Part shown: positions 8,365 through 17,164 of the stretch, piece by piece
How positions within the stretch are numbered: position 1 is the stretch's first letter
Layout of the letters: the number at the start of each line of letters is the position of its first letter
Translations under genes and position numbers: made by a program
Assembly (NCBI GenBank): GCA_023954375.1
Contig: JAMLIC010000007.1
Location: forward strand, 62,001-126,000
Origin: Planctomycetota bacterium
GTDB taxonomy: Bacteria > Planctomycetota > J058
DNA length: 64,000 bases
Direction: 5' to 3'
The notes under the pieces: model-generated
Seen by the model: only the letters and a program-made list of their open reading frames with translations
Databases searched by the model: none
Told to the model about the DNA's origin: nothing

Positions 8365-11300
8365 GCGCGACCTCCGTCGAGGGCGGCGAGCACGGCGCCC
8401 GCCCCGTCCGGGGCGTCGGGGCGCAGGCGCAGGACGGCGGCGCCCTGGGAGGTGAGGGCGGCGAGGACGTCGGCGGCCGCCGGGTCGCGGTCGTCGACGA
8501 GGTGCAGCCGGCCGCTGCCTCGGAGGACGACGGCCGCGGTGCTGCCGACGACGCGGCCGCCGCGGCTCACGTCGCCGCCGGCGTCGACGGTCACGGCCGG
8601 CGTCGCCGCGAGGGCGCGCAGGAGCGGGTGCCATGCGGCGTCGAACAGGTCGAGGTCGAGGCCGGGCGGTTCGGGCGAGGGCGGCGGCGCTGGCGGCCTG
8701 GAGCCGCCCGGCCGCGGGGTGCCGAACACCCCCGGGTAGCGGCCGAACACGCCCGGCCAGTCGCGGTCGTCGGGGCCGAAGCTCACGACGCCGATCCCGG
8801 CGTCCTCGAGCGTCGTGACGTCGTCGGGGTCGAGGGCGCGGCCGACGACGACGGCCGTCGCCGCGCCGGGGTAGTAGGCGTCGACGGCCACGCCCTCGAG
8901 CGTCGCCTCGGTGCGCTCGGGGCGACGGAGGCCGAGGCGCTGGAGGGCGTCGAGCCAGCGGCCGAGCGGGCCCGCGGCGGCGGGCGCGGGGGGAGGGGGG
9001 GCGTCGGGCGCCGGCGGGGGAACCGCAGGCCGTTGCCGGGCGTCGAGGACGACGTCGCCCTGGCGCCAGGCGTCGAGGACCTCCTTGACCTTGGCCCGGT
9101 CGAGGACCCGGTGATCGCGCTGGTTGTAGTAGGAGAGCAGGCAGTCGTAGCAGGCGGCCTCGCACCGCTCGCGCGCGCCGTCGGCCTGGCCGCGGTCCTC
9201 GAGCGTCTCGGGGTCGTAGTGGCAGAGCTCCAGGGCGAGGCGCGCGATCTCGGGGAGCGTGCGGTGCTCGCGCGGGTCGACGAGCCGGCGGAGCGCGCCC
9301 GCCCCGCCCTCGGAGGCCTCGTACATGAGGATCTGCCGGCGGCTCGTGTCGTCGGGCAGCGGCTCGGTCGCGAGCTCGTTGTCCTCGAGCTGGAAGTAGA
9401 CCTGGAGCGCGCCCTTGAGGGCGGCCTGGAGCGAGGCCATGACCTCGATCGGCAGGGGGTCGGTCGGCTCGAGGAGCAGGCAGTTGCGGCGGTCCTCGAC
9501 GTAGGGGATCACGCGCTCGACCCGCTTCGACGGCTGCTCCTCGCTGCGCGCGACCTCCGAGCGCTCGTCGGGCTCCTCCTCGTCGGCGTCGGGTACCCAC
9601 CAGCCGCGCTCGAGGTCGAGGACGTAGCCGCGCCGCTCGCGCTTCTTGCGCCGGCGCTCGCCCAGGTTCATGCGCCAGATCGTGGCGGCGTGCCCGTAGT
9701 GCAGCTTCGCGAGGAGTTCGCCGTCGGCGCCGCGGAGCTGGGCCGTGCGGACGTGGACGAAGCCGTCGCGCTCGGCGAAGCGGACGCCCGTGCGGACCTC
9801 GTAGCCGAGCCTGAGGCGCTCCTCCTCGTCGGAGTTGATCCGCTCCCGCCGCCGCGTGGAGACGTTCTGCATCCGGAAGAGGTTCTTCCAGGGCAAGGGC
9901 AGCGTGGCGCGGCAGAGCTCGCACAGGTCGGGCGGCGGCGCGTCGCCGACCGGGTGCAGGTAGCCGCACGCGACGCACAGGACGCCCTTGCTCGTGATCG
10001 TGCGGGCCTCGCCGTCGGTGCCCTCGTTGACGGGGAGGATCACGCGCATGATCTGGTAGCGCGAGCCCTCGTGATAGAGGAACGACTTCGGGCCGAACTC
10101 GGTGATCGCCAGGAAGCGCGGGCGCGAGAGGAAGTTCGGCAGGCCCTTCACGCGGCGGCGCGCCGGCAGGTAGGCCGAGAGCGGCAGGCGGGGGAAGTTG
10201 TAGCCCGGGAGGAAGCCCTCGCTGGCGAAGTAGCGGTAGGAGTAGAAGTCGCTCTGCTCGGTGCCCTGGCGGTCGAGGAGCAGGTCGAGCTGGGCGATCG
10301 CCTCGGCCTCGAGCCGCTTGGCGCGGTCGCGGTCGCCCGAGTCGCGCGACGGGTCGAGGAGGATGCGCTGCTGGCGCTTGGCCTGCGCGATCGCGGAGCG
10401 GTAGAGCCCACGCCAGCGCTCGCAGGCCTCCTCGAAGCTGGCGGGGAGCCGCTCGAGCACCTGGCGCAGCCAGTCGTCGACGTCGGTGCCCTCGGCGGCC
10501 GCCGACTCGAGGAGCTCCTGGACCGCCGGGCCCAGCGCCTCGCGGCAGCGGCGCAGGGCGTTCTCGCGGGGGGTGCGGGAGTGGAGCAGCTCGCGGATCT
10601 CGGGGAGGACCGCGAGCGTGGGCGTGTCGGTGCTCACGTCGAGGACGTCGGCGAGCGAGCTCTTGAGGTCGAGGCGGACCTCGCTGGCCCAGACGGCGTG
10701 GACGTGCGCGCGGAGCAGGTCCTCGTTGGCCAGGTCGAGCCGGGGCGGCGTGACCGCGCCCGAGACCATGCGCTCGGGGCGGCGGAAGAAGTACTGGTCG
10801 TGCGGGCTGCCGGACGAGCAGTAGGTGTAGACGAAGGCCGGCTGGCCGCTGCGGCCGGCGCGGCCGCTGCGCTGGGCGTAGTTGGCCGGCGTCGGCGGCA
10901 CGTTGCGCATGTTGACGACGTTGAGCTGCGCGATGTCGACGCCGAGCTCCATGGTGGGCGAGCAGAAGAGCACCGGCAGGTCGGCGCCGCGGAAGAGCTC
11001 CTCCCGCCGCTCGCGCTCCTCGGCAGGCACCTGGGCGGTGTGCTCGCGGCCGCGCAGGTCGTTCACGCGGGCCGTGTCGCTGCGGTAGAGCTCCACGAAG
11101 AACGGGTTCGTGCGCAGGCCGTCGCGCGGCGGGTTCGGCACGCGGACCGGGTCGTGGAAGGCCTGCCGGCCGTCGCCGGTGCGCCAGACGATCGCGGCCG
11201 CGTTGATCTGATAGCCGGTCGGGTCGCTCGGCCGGCGGCCCAGGCGGACCCGGGCGAGGATGTCGGGCTTGATCAGGTTTTCGAGGAGCTGGCCGATGAT

Positions 11301-13910
11301 GGTGCGCGTGTCGTCCATGCTCAACGTGGCGGCCGCCGACGCGAAGGTCGTCGGGCGCCGGAGGAACAGGCCGAAGCCGCCGCGCTCGGAGACGTAGACG
11401 GCCATGCTCGTGGGGGCGCGGCGGTCGGTCTCGGTGGGCGGGAACGCGATCCGCCCGCGCTCGAGGTTGTCGTCGCGGTCGACGGCCCAGGGCTCCTCGA
11501 GGTACTGGTCCGAGAGGCTCTTGATCCGCTCGTGCTGCTCGGGCTCGAGCGCGTCGACGCGGATCACGAGCTCGCGGCGCAGGTAGTCGAGGAGCGTGCG
11601 GCAGACGAGCGCCCGCTCGGCGGGGGTGGCCGCGGCGAGGACGGGGTGGAGGCCCCGCCACTCTGCGTCGTCGCGCGCGAGGTCGTCGAGGCACAGGTAG
11701 TCGATCCGGAGCAGGCCGGACTGCTCGAGGTTGGGCGAGGTCACGCGCCAGCCGCGGCGGAGGTCGCGGTAGAGGTAGTGGCCGAGCACCTGGCGCAGGG
11801 CGCGGCGGGTCTCCTCGGCGGCCCGGTAGCGGACCTCCGGGTTCTGCGCGTAGAGCGAGAGCGGCAGGTCGAGCGCGTCGAACACGCGCTGGGTGAGCTC
11901 GTCGTGGCGGAGCCCGTCGGGACCGGTGCGGCTCGCGGCGCGCCAGAGCGCCGCCCGGATCAGGCACACCTCGACGAAGTCGTTGAAGTGCCCCGCCTGC
12001 AGCGACGCGTCCTGGCGGTTGTCGGTGAAGCTCAGGAGCTTCCTGGCCTCGTCGGGGAGGTCGACCAGGCGCAGCTGGCGCAGCGTGGAGAGGGAGAGCA
12101 CGGTCGTGGCCGAGCTGCGGCCCTCGGAGCCGAGCGTGGCGAGCTTGCCGAAGTCGCTGCGCTGGTGCGCGTCGTAGTCGACCAGGCAGTGGAGGCAGAG
12201 GAGGAAGGGCGCGCGGATCCAGTGGGCGCGCTGGTCGCCCTCGCCCTCGACCCCGAGGGTCGAGATCGTGATGTCGTGGGGCACCCGCTCGCGGCGCGAC
12301 GACTTGAGGACCCGCCGGTCGTCGTCGATGTCGACCCAGCTCTCCGGGAGGCGCTCGAGCATGGCCGGGCTGCCCGTCGCCGGCCACGGGTCGGCGGAGC
12401 TCAGGTAGAGGAACCCGGCCTCGCCGCCCTCGGGGTCGTGCCGGCGGTCCGAGAGCTCGCGAGGCACGTAGGTGATCGTGCCCGCCTCCTCCTGGCGCCG
12501 AACGACGTAGTACTCCTGGCCGCACTCGCGGCAGAACGCCAGGGGGAGGAGCACCTTCGAGCGCTCGCTCTCGGGCGCGAACTGCTGGGCCTGCAGGGTG
12601 ACGTGGCGCGTGCCCTCGGGCTCGAGCGTCGCGTAGACCGACTCGCCCTTGGAGACGAACTGGTGCAGGCGGAAGGCGAACGCCGGCCGGCCGTCGGCGT
12701 CACGGAGGCGATACCCGGCGAGGAGGGCGGAGCGCAGGGCGGCCTCGCAGTGCCGCTCGTCGACGCCGGTGTCGCGGGCGAGCGCCTCCACGACGCCTTC
12801 GTTGCCGCGGAGGGGGCGCGGCCTGGTGCGAACGAGGCGTCCCTCCTCCTCGCGCAGGCCGAGGGTCGACTCGATCCAGGCGCTGAGCGGGTCGCGCCGG
12901 AACGCCTCGACGTCGGGCCAGTCGACCTCTTCCCGGAGGAGCCGGGCGCGGAGCGTCTCGCGGTCGTTCGACTCGTAGAGCGCGGTCGTCCGGCGGAGCG
13001 TCTCGCCGATGACCCGCTCCGGCCGGACGGCCGCGCCGAAGAGGCGGCTGGCGACCCGCGCGACCTCGACGCGCGCCTCGCGCCAGGTGCCCTCGTTGGG
13101 CCTGAGCGTGGCCGACGTGCCGACGTGGATCGTGTTCGTCGACTGGCAGGCCTCGCGCACCCGTCGTACGAGCATGGCCACGTCGGCGCCCTGGCGGCCG
13201 CGGTAGGTGTGGAGCTCGTCCAGCACGAGGAAGCGCAGGCCGCGCGCGGCCCGCACGAGGTCGACCTCGCGAGGGCGCGTGAGCAGCAGCTCGAGCATGA
13301 CGTAGTTCGTGAGCAGGATGTCGGGCGGGTTGCTGATGATCCGGTCGCGGTCTTCGCCCCTCTCCTGGCCGGTGTAGCGCTGGAAGGTGACGGGCGGCGC
13401 GTTCTCCGGGTAGCCGTGCTCGAGGAACTTCTTCAGCTCGCCGACCTGGCTGTTGGCGAGCGCGTTCATGGGGTAGACGACGATCGCCTGGATCCCGCGG
13501 CCGGAGCCCTGGCGCAGCACGTGGTCCACGATCGGGACGATGTAGGAGAGGCTCTTGCCCGACCCCGTGCCGGTCGTCAGCACGTAGTTCTCGCCGGCGC
13601 GGGCCGCGTGGATGCTCTCGACCTGGTGGCGGTGGAGCCGCAGCGGCCCGTCGTCGGCGTCGGGTCGGGGCTTCCGGCGGAAGATCCGCCGGCACTCGGG
13701 GTGGAGGGCGCCGGACGCGACGAGGTCCTCGAGCGACTCGCCGGGCTCGAAGGCCGGGTTGAGCTGGAGCAGGGGCTCAGGCCAGAGGGCCCCGCCCCTC
13801 AGTTCGCGCTCGACGACCGCGCTGACGCGCGGGTCGCGGATGGTGATGAAGCTGCGTACGTACTGGGAGTAATCCTCGATGACCTGGTTACGTAGTACGA
13901 AGACGTCCAA
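8361..13910 (-). CDS. Giant DEAD-box helicase with DUF1998 (DruE-like or DrmA-DrmB fusion)
   Basis: This 1849-residue protein starts at TTG 13910, preceded by a strong GGGGGAG ribosome site. The N-terminal SF2 domain has TTGTGSGKS (Lys119) and DELH at 231-234, followed by VGTSATL. The second RecA lobe has CSPTMELGVDIAQLN near 980 and the QRSGRAGRSGQ motif. A zinc finger (CVACGYLHP... CELC) lies near 1312. The DUF1998 domain follows, with EASEGGAGALRRL near 1533 and the Cys cluster CEAACYDCLLSYYNQ near 1587. An Ala/Pro linker leads to a C-terminal nuclease-like or MZB-type domain. This size and order match DruE, the hallmark of Druantia. DISARM splits equivalent domains into DrmA and DrmB. It is first in the five-gene operon, and the region upstream must hold the promoter. 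Confidence 0.85.
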   Translation of the reverse strand: MDVFVLRNQVIEDYSQYVRSFITIRDPRVSAVVERELRGGALWPEPLLQLNPAFEPGESLEDLVASGALHPECRRIFRRKPRPDADDGPLRLHRHQVESIHAARAGENYVLTTGTGSGKSLSYIVPIVDHVLRQGSGRGIQAIVVYPMNALANSQVGELKKFLEHGYPENAPPVTFQRYTGQERGEDRDRIISNPPDILLTNYVMLELLLTRPREVDLVRAARGLRFLVLDELHTYRGRQGADVAMLVRRVREACQSTNTIHVGTSATLRPNEGTWREARVEVARVASRLFGAAVRPERVIGETLRRTTALYESNDRETLRARLLREEVDWPDVEAFRRDPLSAWIESTLGLREEEGRLVRTRPRPLRGNEGVVEALARDTGVDERHCEAALRSALLAGYRLRDADGRPAFAFRLHQFVSKGESVYATLEPEGTRHVTLQAQQFAPESERSKVLLPLAFCRECGQEYYVVRRQEEAGTITYVPRELSDRRHDPEGGEAGFLYLSSADPWPATGSPAMLERLPESWVDIDDDRRVLKSSRRERVPHDITISTLGVEGEGDQRAHWIRAPFLLCLHCLVDYDAHQRSDFGKLATLGSEGRSSATTVLSLSTLRQLRLVDLPDEARKLLSFTDNRQDASLQAGHFNDFVEVCLIRAALWRAASRTGPDGLRHDELTQRVFDALDLPLSLYAQNPEVRYRAAEETRRALRQVLGHYLYRDLRRGWRVTSPNLEQSGLLRIDYLCLDDLARDDAEWRGLHPVLAAATPAERALVCRTLLDYLRRELVIRVDALEPEQHERIKSLSDQYLEEPWAVDRDDNLERGRIAFPPTETDRRAPTSMAVYVSERGGFGLFLRRPTTFASAAATLSMDDTRTIIGQLLENLIKPDILARVRLGRRPSDPTGYQINAAAIVWRTGDGRQAFHDPVRVPNPPRDGLRTNPFFVELYRSDTARVNDLRGREHTAQVPAEERERREELFRGADLPVLFCSPTMELGVDIAQLNVVNMRNVPPTPANYAQRSGRAGRSGQPAFVYTYCSSGSPHDQYFFRRPERMVSGAVTPPRLDLANEDLLRAHVHAVWASEVRLDLKSSLADVLDVSTDTPTLAVLPEIRELLHSRTPRENALRRCREALGPAVQELLESAAAEGTDVDDWLRQVLERLPASFEEACERWRGLYRSAIAQAKRQQRILLDPSRDSGDRDRAKRLEAEAIAQLDLLLDRQGTEQSDFYSYRYFASEGFLPGYNFPRLPLSAYLPARRRVKGLPNFLSRPRFLAITEFGPKSFLYHEGSRYQIMRVILPVNEGTDGEARTITSKGVLCVACGYLHPVGDAPPPDLCELCRATLPLPWKNLFRMQNVSTRRRERINSDEEERLRLGYEVRTGVRFAERDGFVHVRTAQLRGADGELLAKLHYGHAATIWRMNLGERRRKKRERRGYVLDLERGWWVPDADEEEPDERSEVARSEEQPSKRVERVIPYVEDRRNCLLLEPTDPLPIEVMASLQAALKGALQVYFQLEDNELATEPLPDDTSRRQILMYEASEGGAGALRRLVDPREHRTLPEIARLALELCHYDPETLEDRGQADGARERCEAACYDCLLSYYNQRDHRVLDRAKVKEVLDAWRQGDVVLDARQRPAVPPPAPDAPPPPAPAAAGPLGRWLDALQRLGLRRPERTEATLEGVAVDAYYPGAATAVVVGRALDPDDVTTLEDAGIGVVSFGPDDRDWPGVFGRYPGVFGTPRPGGSRPPAPPPSPEPPGLDLDLFDAAWHPLLRALAATPAVTVDAGGDVSRGGRVVGSTAAVVLRGSGRLHLVDDRDPAAADVLAALTSQGAAVLRLRPDAPDGAGAVLAALDGGRA

Positions 13911-14243
13911 CTCGCTCCCCCGCCGAACGGATCACGATATGCCCCGAGCGAGCATGCGTCCACGCGACTTCGTCGCGCCATGACGAGGATTGACAGCACG
14001 CCCGCCGGCTGGTGAGCCTTCAGCCAAGTGAGGAGTGCGGCCATGGCTACGAAGGACTTAGCTGCCGACTGGCCGCGAGGGCGCCAGTCCATCCCTTCAC
14101 AGCTGATCGTTGCGGAGTCACTCTCCAGTAGCTCCTGATCCAAGGGCGTGTCGACGCCCGCCTGCGTTCACAGGGTGGAGCTGGCGGTGGTCGCGGATCT
14201 GGGCCGCCCCGGGGCACCGGCAACAAGGTGCCACGGAGGCGTC
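13911..14243. other. Divergent intergenic region
   Basis: This region of about 330 bp separates two divergent genes. It holds the ribosome site of the giant helicase at its left end and a GGAGG site for the rightward gene at its right end. A TTGACA hexamer lies on the plus strand at 13990-13995, but no convincing -10 follows at 17 bp. Short frames occur on both strands; none has a ribosome site or recognisable product. The rightward frame continues back to about 14148, but that extension has no ribosome site. Confidence 0.4.
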
Positions 14244-16379
14244 ATGTCCAACCAGGTTCCGATCCAGATCGCCCGCGCTCCCGAAGCGCCGTCGACCGAG
14301 AACACCTTCTTCGGGACGATCGAAGTCGAGGAGATCTCGATCGCGAGGTGGCGCACCATCTTCGACAGCCTCGGCTATCCCAAGGGCCTGTCGCGGTCCA
14401 CGCTCTCCCTCCCGGCCATCTCGGGCGCGCTGATCGGCCAGCCCATCACGGGCGCGCTGTTCGACCTGCTCCACGTGAACTTCGAGCTGGGGACGAACGA
14501 GGGGCGGGACGCGATCCTCGAGGCCGCCGCCGAGCAGAAGATCGACACCCGCAGCTGGCCGAAGGACGAGGCCCCGAGGGAGCTCGCTGCCCGGGTATGG
14601 CTGGAGCAGCGCTCCGACCCAGCGTTGGCCAAGGTCGTCGAGCGCGCCTTGATGTGCGCGAGCGGCGCCCTCGGCACGACCCGCCGGTACCGCCAGTTCG
14701 GCGGCGAGGCCAGGCCGCTCCGGGACCCAGTGCGCTTCTCGAAGGCCCTACGGCGGGACCTGGCAGCGTGGTGCAAGGAGACCCACCGCGGTGACTACGC
14801 GGAGGTGAGGGTGTGCGAGCTCGGCGGTGCCGTGCACTTCGAGCTGCTCCACGGCCACCGGATCGTGAACAAGGTCGTCGTGGAGGCGAAGCGCCGCACG
14901 ACGATCTCGCTTCGGCCGGCCCACTCCGACGTCGTCCGCTACGAGTCGGCCACCGGCCGGTTGGGCATCGCCGCGGGTTCGGCCGCCGCGACGGATTTCT
15001 ACCGTGGCCTGTTCGGCCGCGTGATCTTCGGTGACCCGACCTACTTCCAGAGCGGCAGGTTCTGCACGCTCGACCCCCTGAAGCAGGGCCGCAGGGCCTT
15101 CGACGGGCCGCTCGATCCGCGCATCCTGCGCGCGCGCCTCGTCGGCTTCGTGTGGCGAGCGGGCGCGGACGACCCGGAGCGCTACCAGGTGACCGGCAAG
15201 GACTGCTTCCGCGCCCTTGCGGCCACGAAGCAGGACTCAGGTGAAGGAGAGCTGCTGGAGGCAACGATCAAGCTGGAGATCAAGCGCCCCGGCGGGAGGC
15301 CGCGGACGAAGCGCATCCGCATCAAGGTACCCGACCACCTGGGCTACGAGCGCGACGGCGACGAGCTGCTGGTCGAGGAGTTCCTGCGGACGGTGGGGTT
15401 CACGTCACGTGGCCTCGGGCTCGATGACGTCGCGAGCTTCTGGGACCTGCATCCCTGGACCCACTCGATCGCGCGGTGGCGGCGCTCGTTCGGGGGGAAC
15501 GTCGACCAGATGGTCGCGCAGGGCCTGCTCGTCCCGGTCGAGCGAGAGCGTGCGGAGCACCCGGACCAGCCCCACGTCCCCGCGCCGCTGCGGGTCGAGC
15601 GGCTCGCCGACGGGGAGGTCCACGGCGTGTCGGAGGACGACGACGTGCCCTCGATCACGCTCCGGCCATGCGATCTGGATGGCCTGCGAATCGACATCTC
15701 GGCGCTCGCGAGGTCGATCGCGAGCGGCCTCGGCCTCACGGGTAGGGTCGCGGACCTCGACGGTGATGCGGCCGTCTTCAACCTCGGCTCGCGCGACTTC
15801 GGCGGCCAGGCGATCCGCGTCTTCTTCCTGGCGAGACGGCCACGCAACGGAGCTGCGGTCGGCCAGAGGCTCCAGGCCGTGGGCGGCGGGGCGAGGGTGG
15901 TCGTCATCGTCCCGGAGGGGACGGCGCAGACGGGCAACCCCGAGGTGGAGCTCGGCGCGCCGTGCGGGCCCTTCGCACGGCTCCTGCGCCCGCTCGTGGA
16001 GGCGGCGCGCCTCCAGCCGTACGTGGCGGCGAACCTGTACGCGCCCGCCGGGGCGCGCCTCATCGTCGACCGCCTCCACGGCATCTGGGTGGACGGGCGG
16101 AAGATCGACGGGTTGGCCGCGGACGGCCACCCTGCCCGGCTCCTGGCCACCCTGGCCGGCGCGAATGGCCGGCCGATCCCGCTGGACAAGCTCCTCGAGG
16201 CGGTGGAGTCGATGGAGGCCACGCCGAAGGAGGCCATCAGGAAGCTGAAGAAGCGGACCCTCGACCCGATCAGGAAGACGTTCTCGGCCGCTGGCCTGCC
16301 GCCGCCCGTCGGGCTGGAGCAGATGATCGCGAGGCGCGGGGACGCCTACGTCCTGACCTACTCGTCGTACCTCGCTTGA
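14244..16379 (+). CDS. Unrecognised 711-residue protein next to the ubiquitin-like cassette
   Basis: ATG 14244 is chosen because CCACGGAGGCGTC precedes it. I do not recognise a family. The first ~350 residues are helical with patches such as LSRSTLSLPAISGALIGQP and SGRFCTLDPL. A middle region holds repeated basic strands (KRPGGRPRTKRIRIKV). Residues ~560-600 form an alternating hydrophobic Rossmann-like stretch (RVVVIVPEGTAQTG). The last ~110 residues look like a winged helix (HPARLLATLAGANGRP, then LDKLLEAVESMEATPKEAIRKLKK). No catalytic motif, signal peptide or membrane segment is visible. It is codirectional with the Ubl-E2 gene 198 bp downstream, but the operator repeats in that gap suggest separate transcription. 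It may be a sensor or large regulator; this is speculation. Confidence 0.7.
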   Translation: MSNQVPIQIARAPEAPSTENTFFGTIEVEEISIARWRTIFDSLGYPKGLSRSTLSLPAISGALIGQPITGALFDLLHVNFELGTNEGRDAILEAAAEQKIDTRSWPKDEAPRELAARVWLEQRSDPALAKVVERALMCASGALGTTRRYRQFGGEARPLRDPVRFSKALRRDLAAWCKETHRGDYAEVRVCELGGAVHFELLHGHRIVNKVVVEAKRRTTISLRPAHSDVVRYESATGRLGIAAGSAAATDFYRGLFGRVIFGDPTYFQSGRFCTLDPLKQGRRAFDGPLDPRILRARLVGFVWRAGADDPERYQVTGKDCFRALAATKQDSGEGELLEATIKLEIKRPGGRPRTKRIRIKVPDHLGYERDGDELLVEEFLRTVGFTSRGLGLDDVASFWDLHPWTHSIARWRRSFGGNVDQMVAQGLLVPVERERAEHPDQPHVPAPLRVERLADGEVHGVSEDDDVPSITLRPCDLDGLRIDISALARSIASGLGLTGRVADLDGDAAVFNLGSRDFGGQAIRVFFLARRPRNGAAVGQRLQAVGGGARVVVIVPEGTAQTGNPEVELGAPCGPFARLLRPLVEAARLQPYVAANLYAPAGARLIVDRLHGIWVDGRKIDGLAADGHPARLLATLAGANGRPIPLDKLLEAVESMEATPKEAIRKLKKRTLDPIRKTFSAAGLPPPVGLEQMIARRGDAYVLTYSSYLA

Positions 16380-16460
16380 GATCACCACGTGACGGCGTGC
16401 CGGCGCGCGCGTCGCGCTAGCTCGGCGGCTGCCCACGTCGGACGTAGCCGTTCCCGACTC

Positions 16461-16500
16461 CGTACACGAGCGTACACCCGTCCCGCGCCCCATGTGTACG
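16461..16500. promoter_or_regulatory. Presumed operator: two direct CGTACAC and one inverted GTGTACG
   Basis: CGTACAC occurs at 16461-16467 and 16471-16477, exactly one helical turn apart. Its reverse complement GTGTACG lies at 16494-16500. All three sit upstream of the Ubl-E2 start at 16578. Such spacing suits a dimeric regulator, and the XRE protein downstream of the pair is the obvious candidate. Confidence 0.55.
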
Positions 16501-16577
16501 GCGGTTGAACGGCGGCCGAGCCGCTGGCGCGCGACTGTTGATCCTGCGTGCGGATGACCCGCCGCAGGAGAAACGAC

Positions 16578-17156
16578 ATGAGCCTCAAGACGGTGATCTT
16601 CATCGACAAGATCAAGTTCGAGCTGAGCGACCCGGTGCAGACCGGGCGGTCGCTCAAGGCCCTCGCGGGGATCGCACTGACCGACGTGCTGTTCCTGAAG
16701 CAGCCCCACGAGGACCCGGTGATCGCGAACGACACGACCATCACGCTCAAGGACGGCTCGCACCTCTACGTCCAGCCCGCGGCCGACTACGGCCAGGTGG
16801 TCGACGGCGCCAGCCTCGGCACCGCCGGGTCGTTCCGCGTGGTGCAGCAGGCCGACGGCTGGCGGTTCGTCATCATCGAGACGTACACGATCCCGCCGCC
16901 CTTCCTGCCCGCGACGGTGCGCCTCCTCATCAAGCTGCCGCCGCTCTTCCCGACGGCGGCGCCCGACATGTTCTGGGTTCAGCCGCCGCTCTCCGTGAAC
17001 GGCGCGGTGCCGAAGGGCGCCGGCATGGAGACGCTGCTGGGCGAGCCCTGGCAGCGCTTCTCCTGGCACCTCAAGAAGGGCGCCTGGAAGCCCGGGATCA
17101 GCGAGCTGCGCGACTTCATGCGCTGCATCCGCGGCCGCTTCGAGCGGCAGGACTAG
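16578..17156 (+). CDS. Ubiquitin-like domain fused to Prok-E2 family E domain
   Basis: This 192-residue protein starts at ATG 16578 with CAGGAG upstream. Residues ~3-68 form a beta-grasp domain like the bacterial multiubiquitin family: KTVIFIDKIKFELSDP, then TGRSLKALAGI and LKDGSHLYVQP. Residues ~85-190 match the Prok-E2 family E: a GWRFVIIETYTIPPPFLPA strand, LLIKLPPLFPTAAPDMFWV and a tail with WQRFSWHLKKGAWKPG. The only cysteine is in MRCIRG near the C-terminus, so a standard E2 active-site Cys is absent. The Ubl also has no free C-terminal Gly-Gly. It lies 8 bp before the JAB-E1 gene. It probably acts in ubiquitin-like modification, but the chemistry is unclear, and a non-conjugating scaffold role is possible. 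Confidence 0.8.
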   Translation: MSLKTVIFIDKIKFELSDPVQTGRSLKALAGIALTDVLFLKQPHEDPVIANDTTITLKDGSHLYVQPAADYGQVVDGASLGTAGSFRVVQQADGWRFVIIETYTIPPPFLPATVRLLIKLPPLFPTAAPDMFWVQPPLSVNGAVPKGAGMETLLGEPWQRFSWHLKKGAWKPGISELRDFMRCIRGRFERQD

Positions 17157-17164
17157 GGGGCGCC

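Noticed and set aside
8502..13895. 1797-codon open frame opposite the giant helicase
   Set aside because: It is antisense to an intact DUF1998 helicase and has the repetitive Ala/Arg/Val composition of a shadow frame.
1..13910. Complete classical DISARM system
   Set aside because: The DrmA and DrmB functions are in one DruE-sized chain, UvrD and DUF429 genes are added, and no phospholipase-D (DrmC) gene is visible. It is better described as DISARM/Druantia-like.
13799..14143. Leftward 114-codon frame in the divergent gap
   Set aside because: Overlaps the 5' end of the giant helicase gene in another frame and has no ribosome site or recognisable domain.
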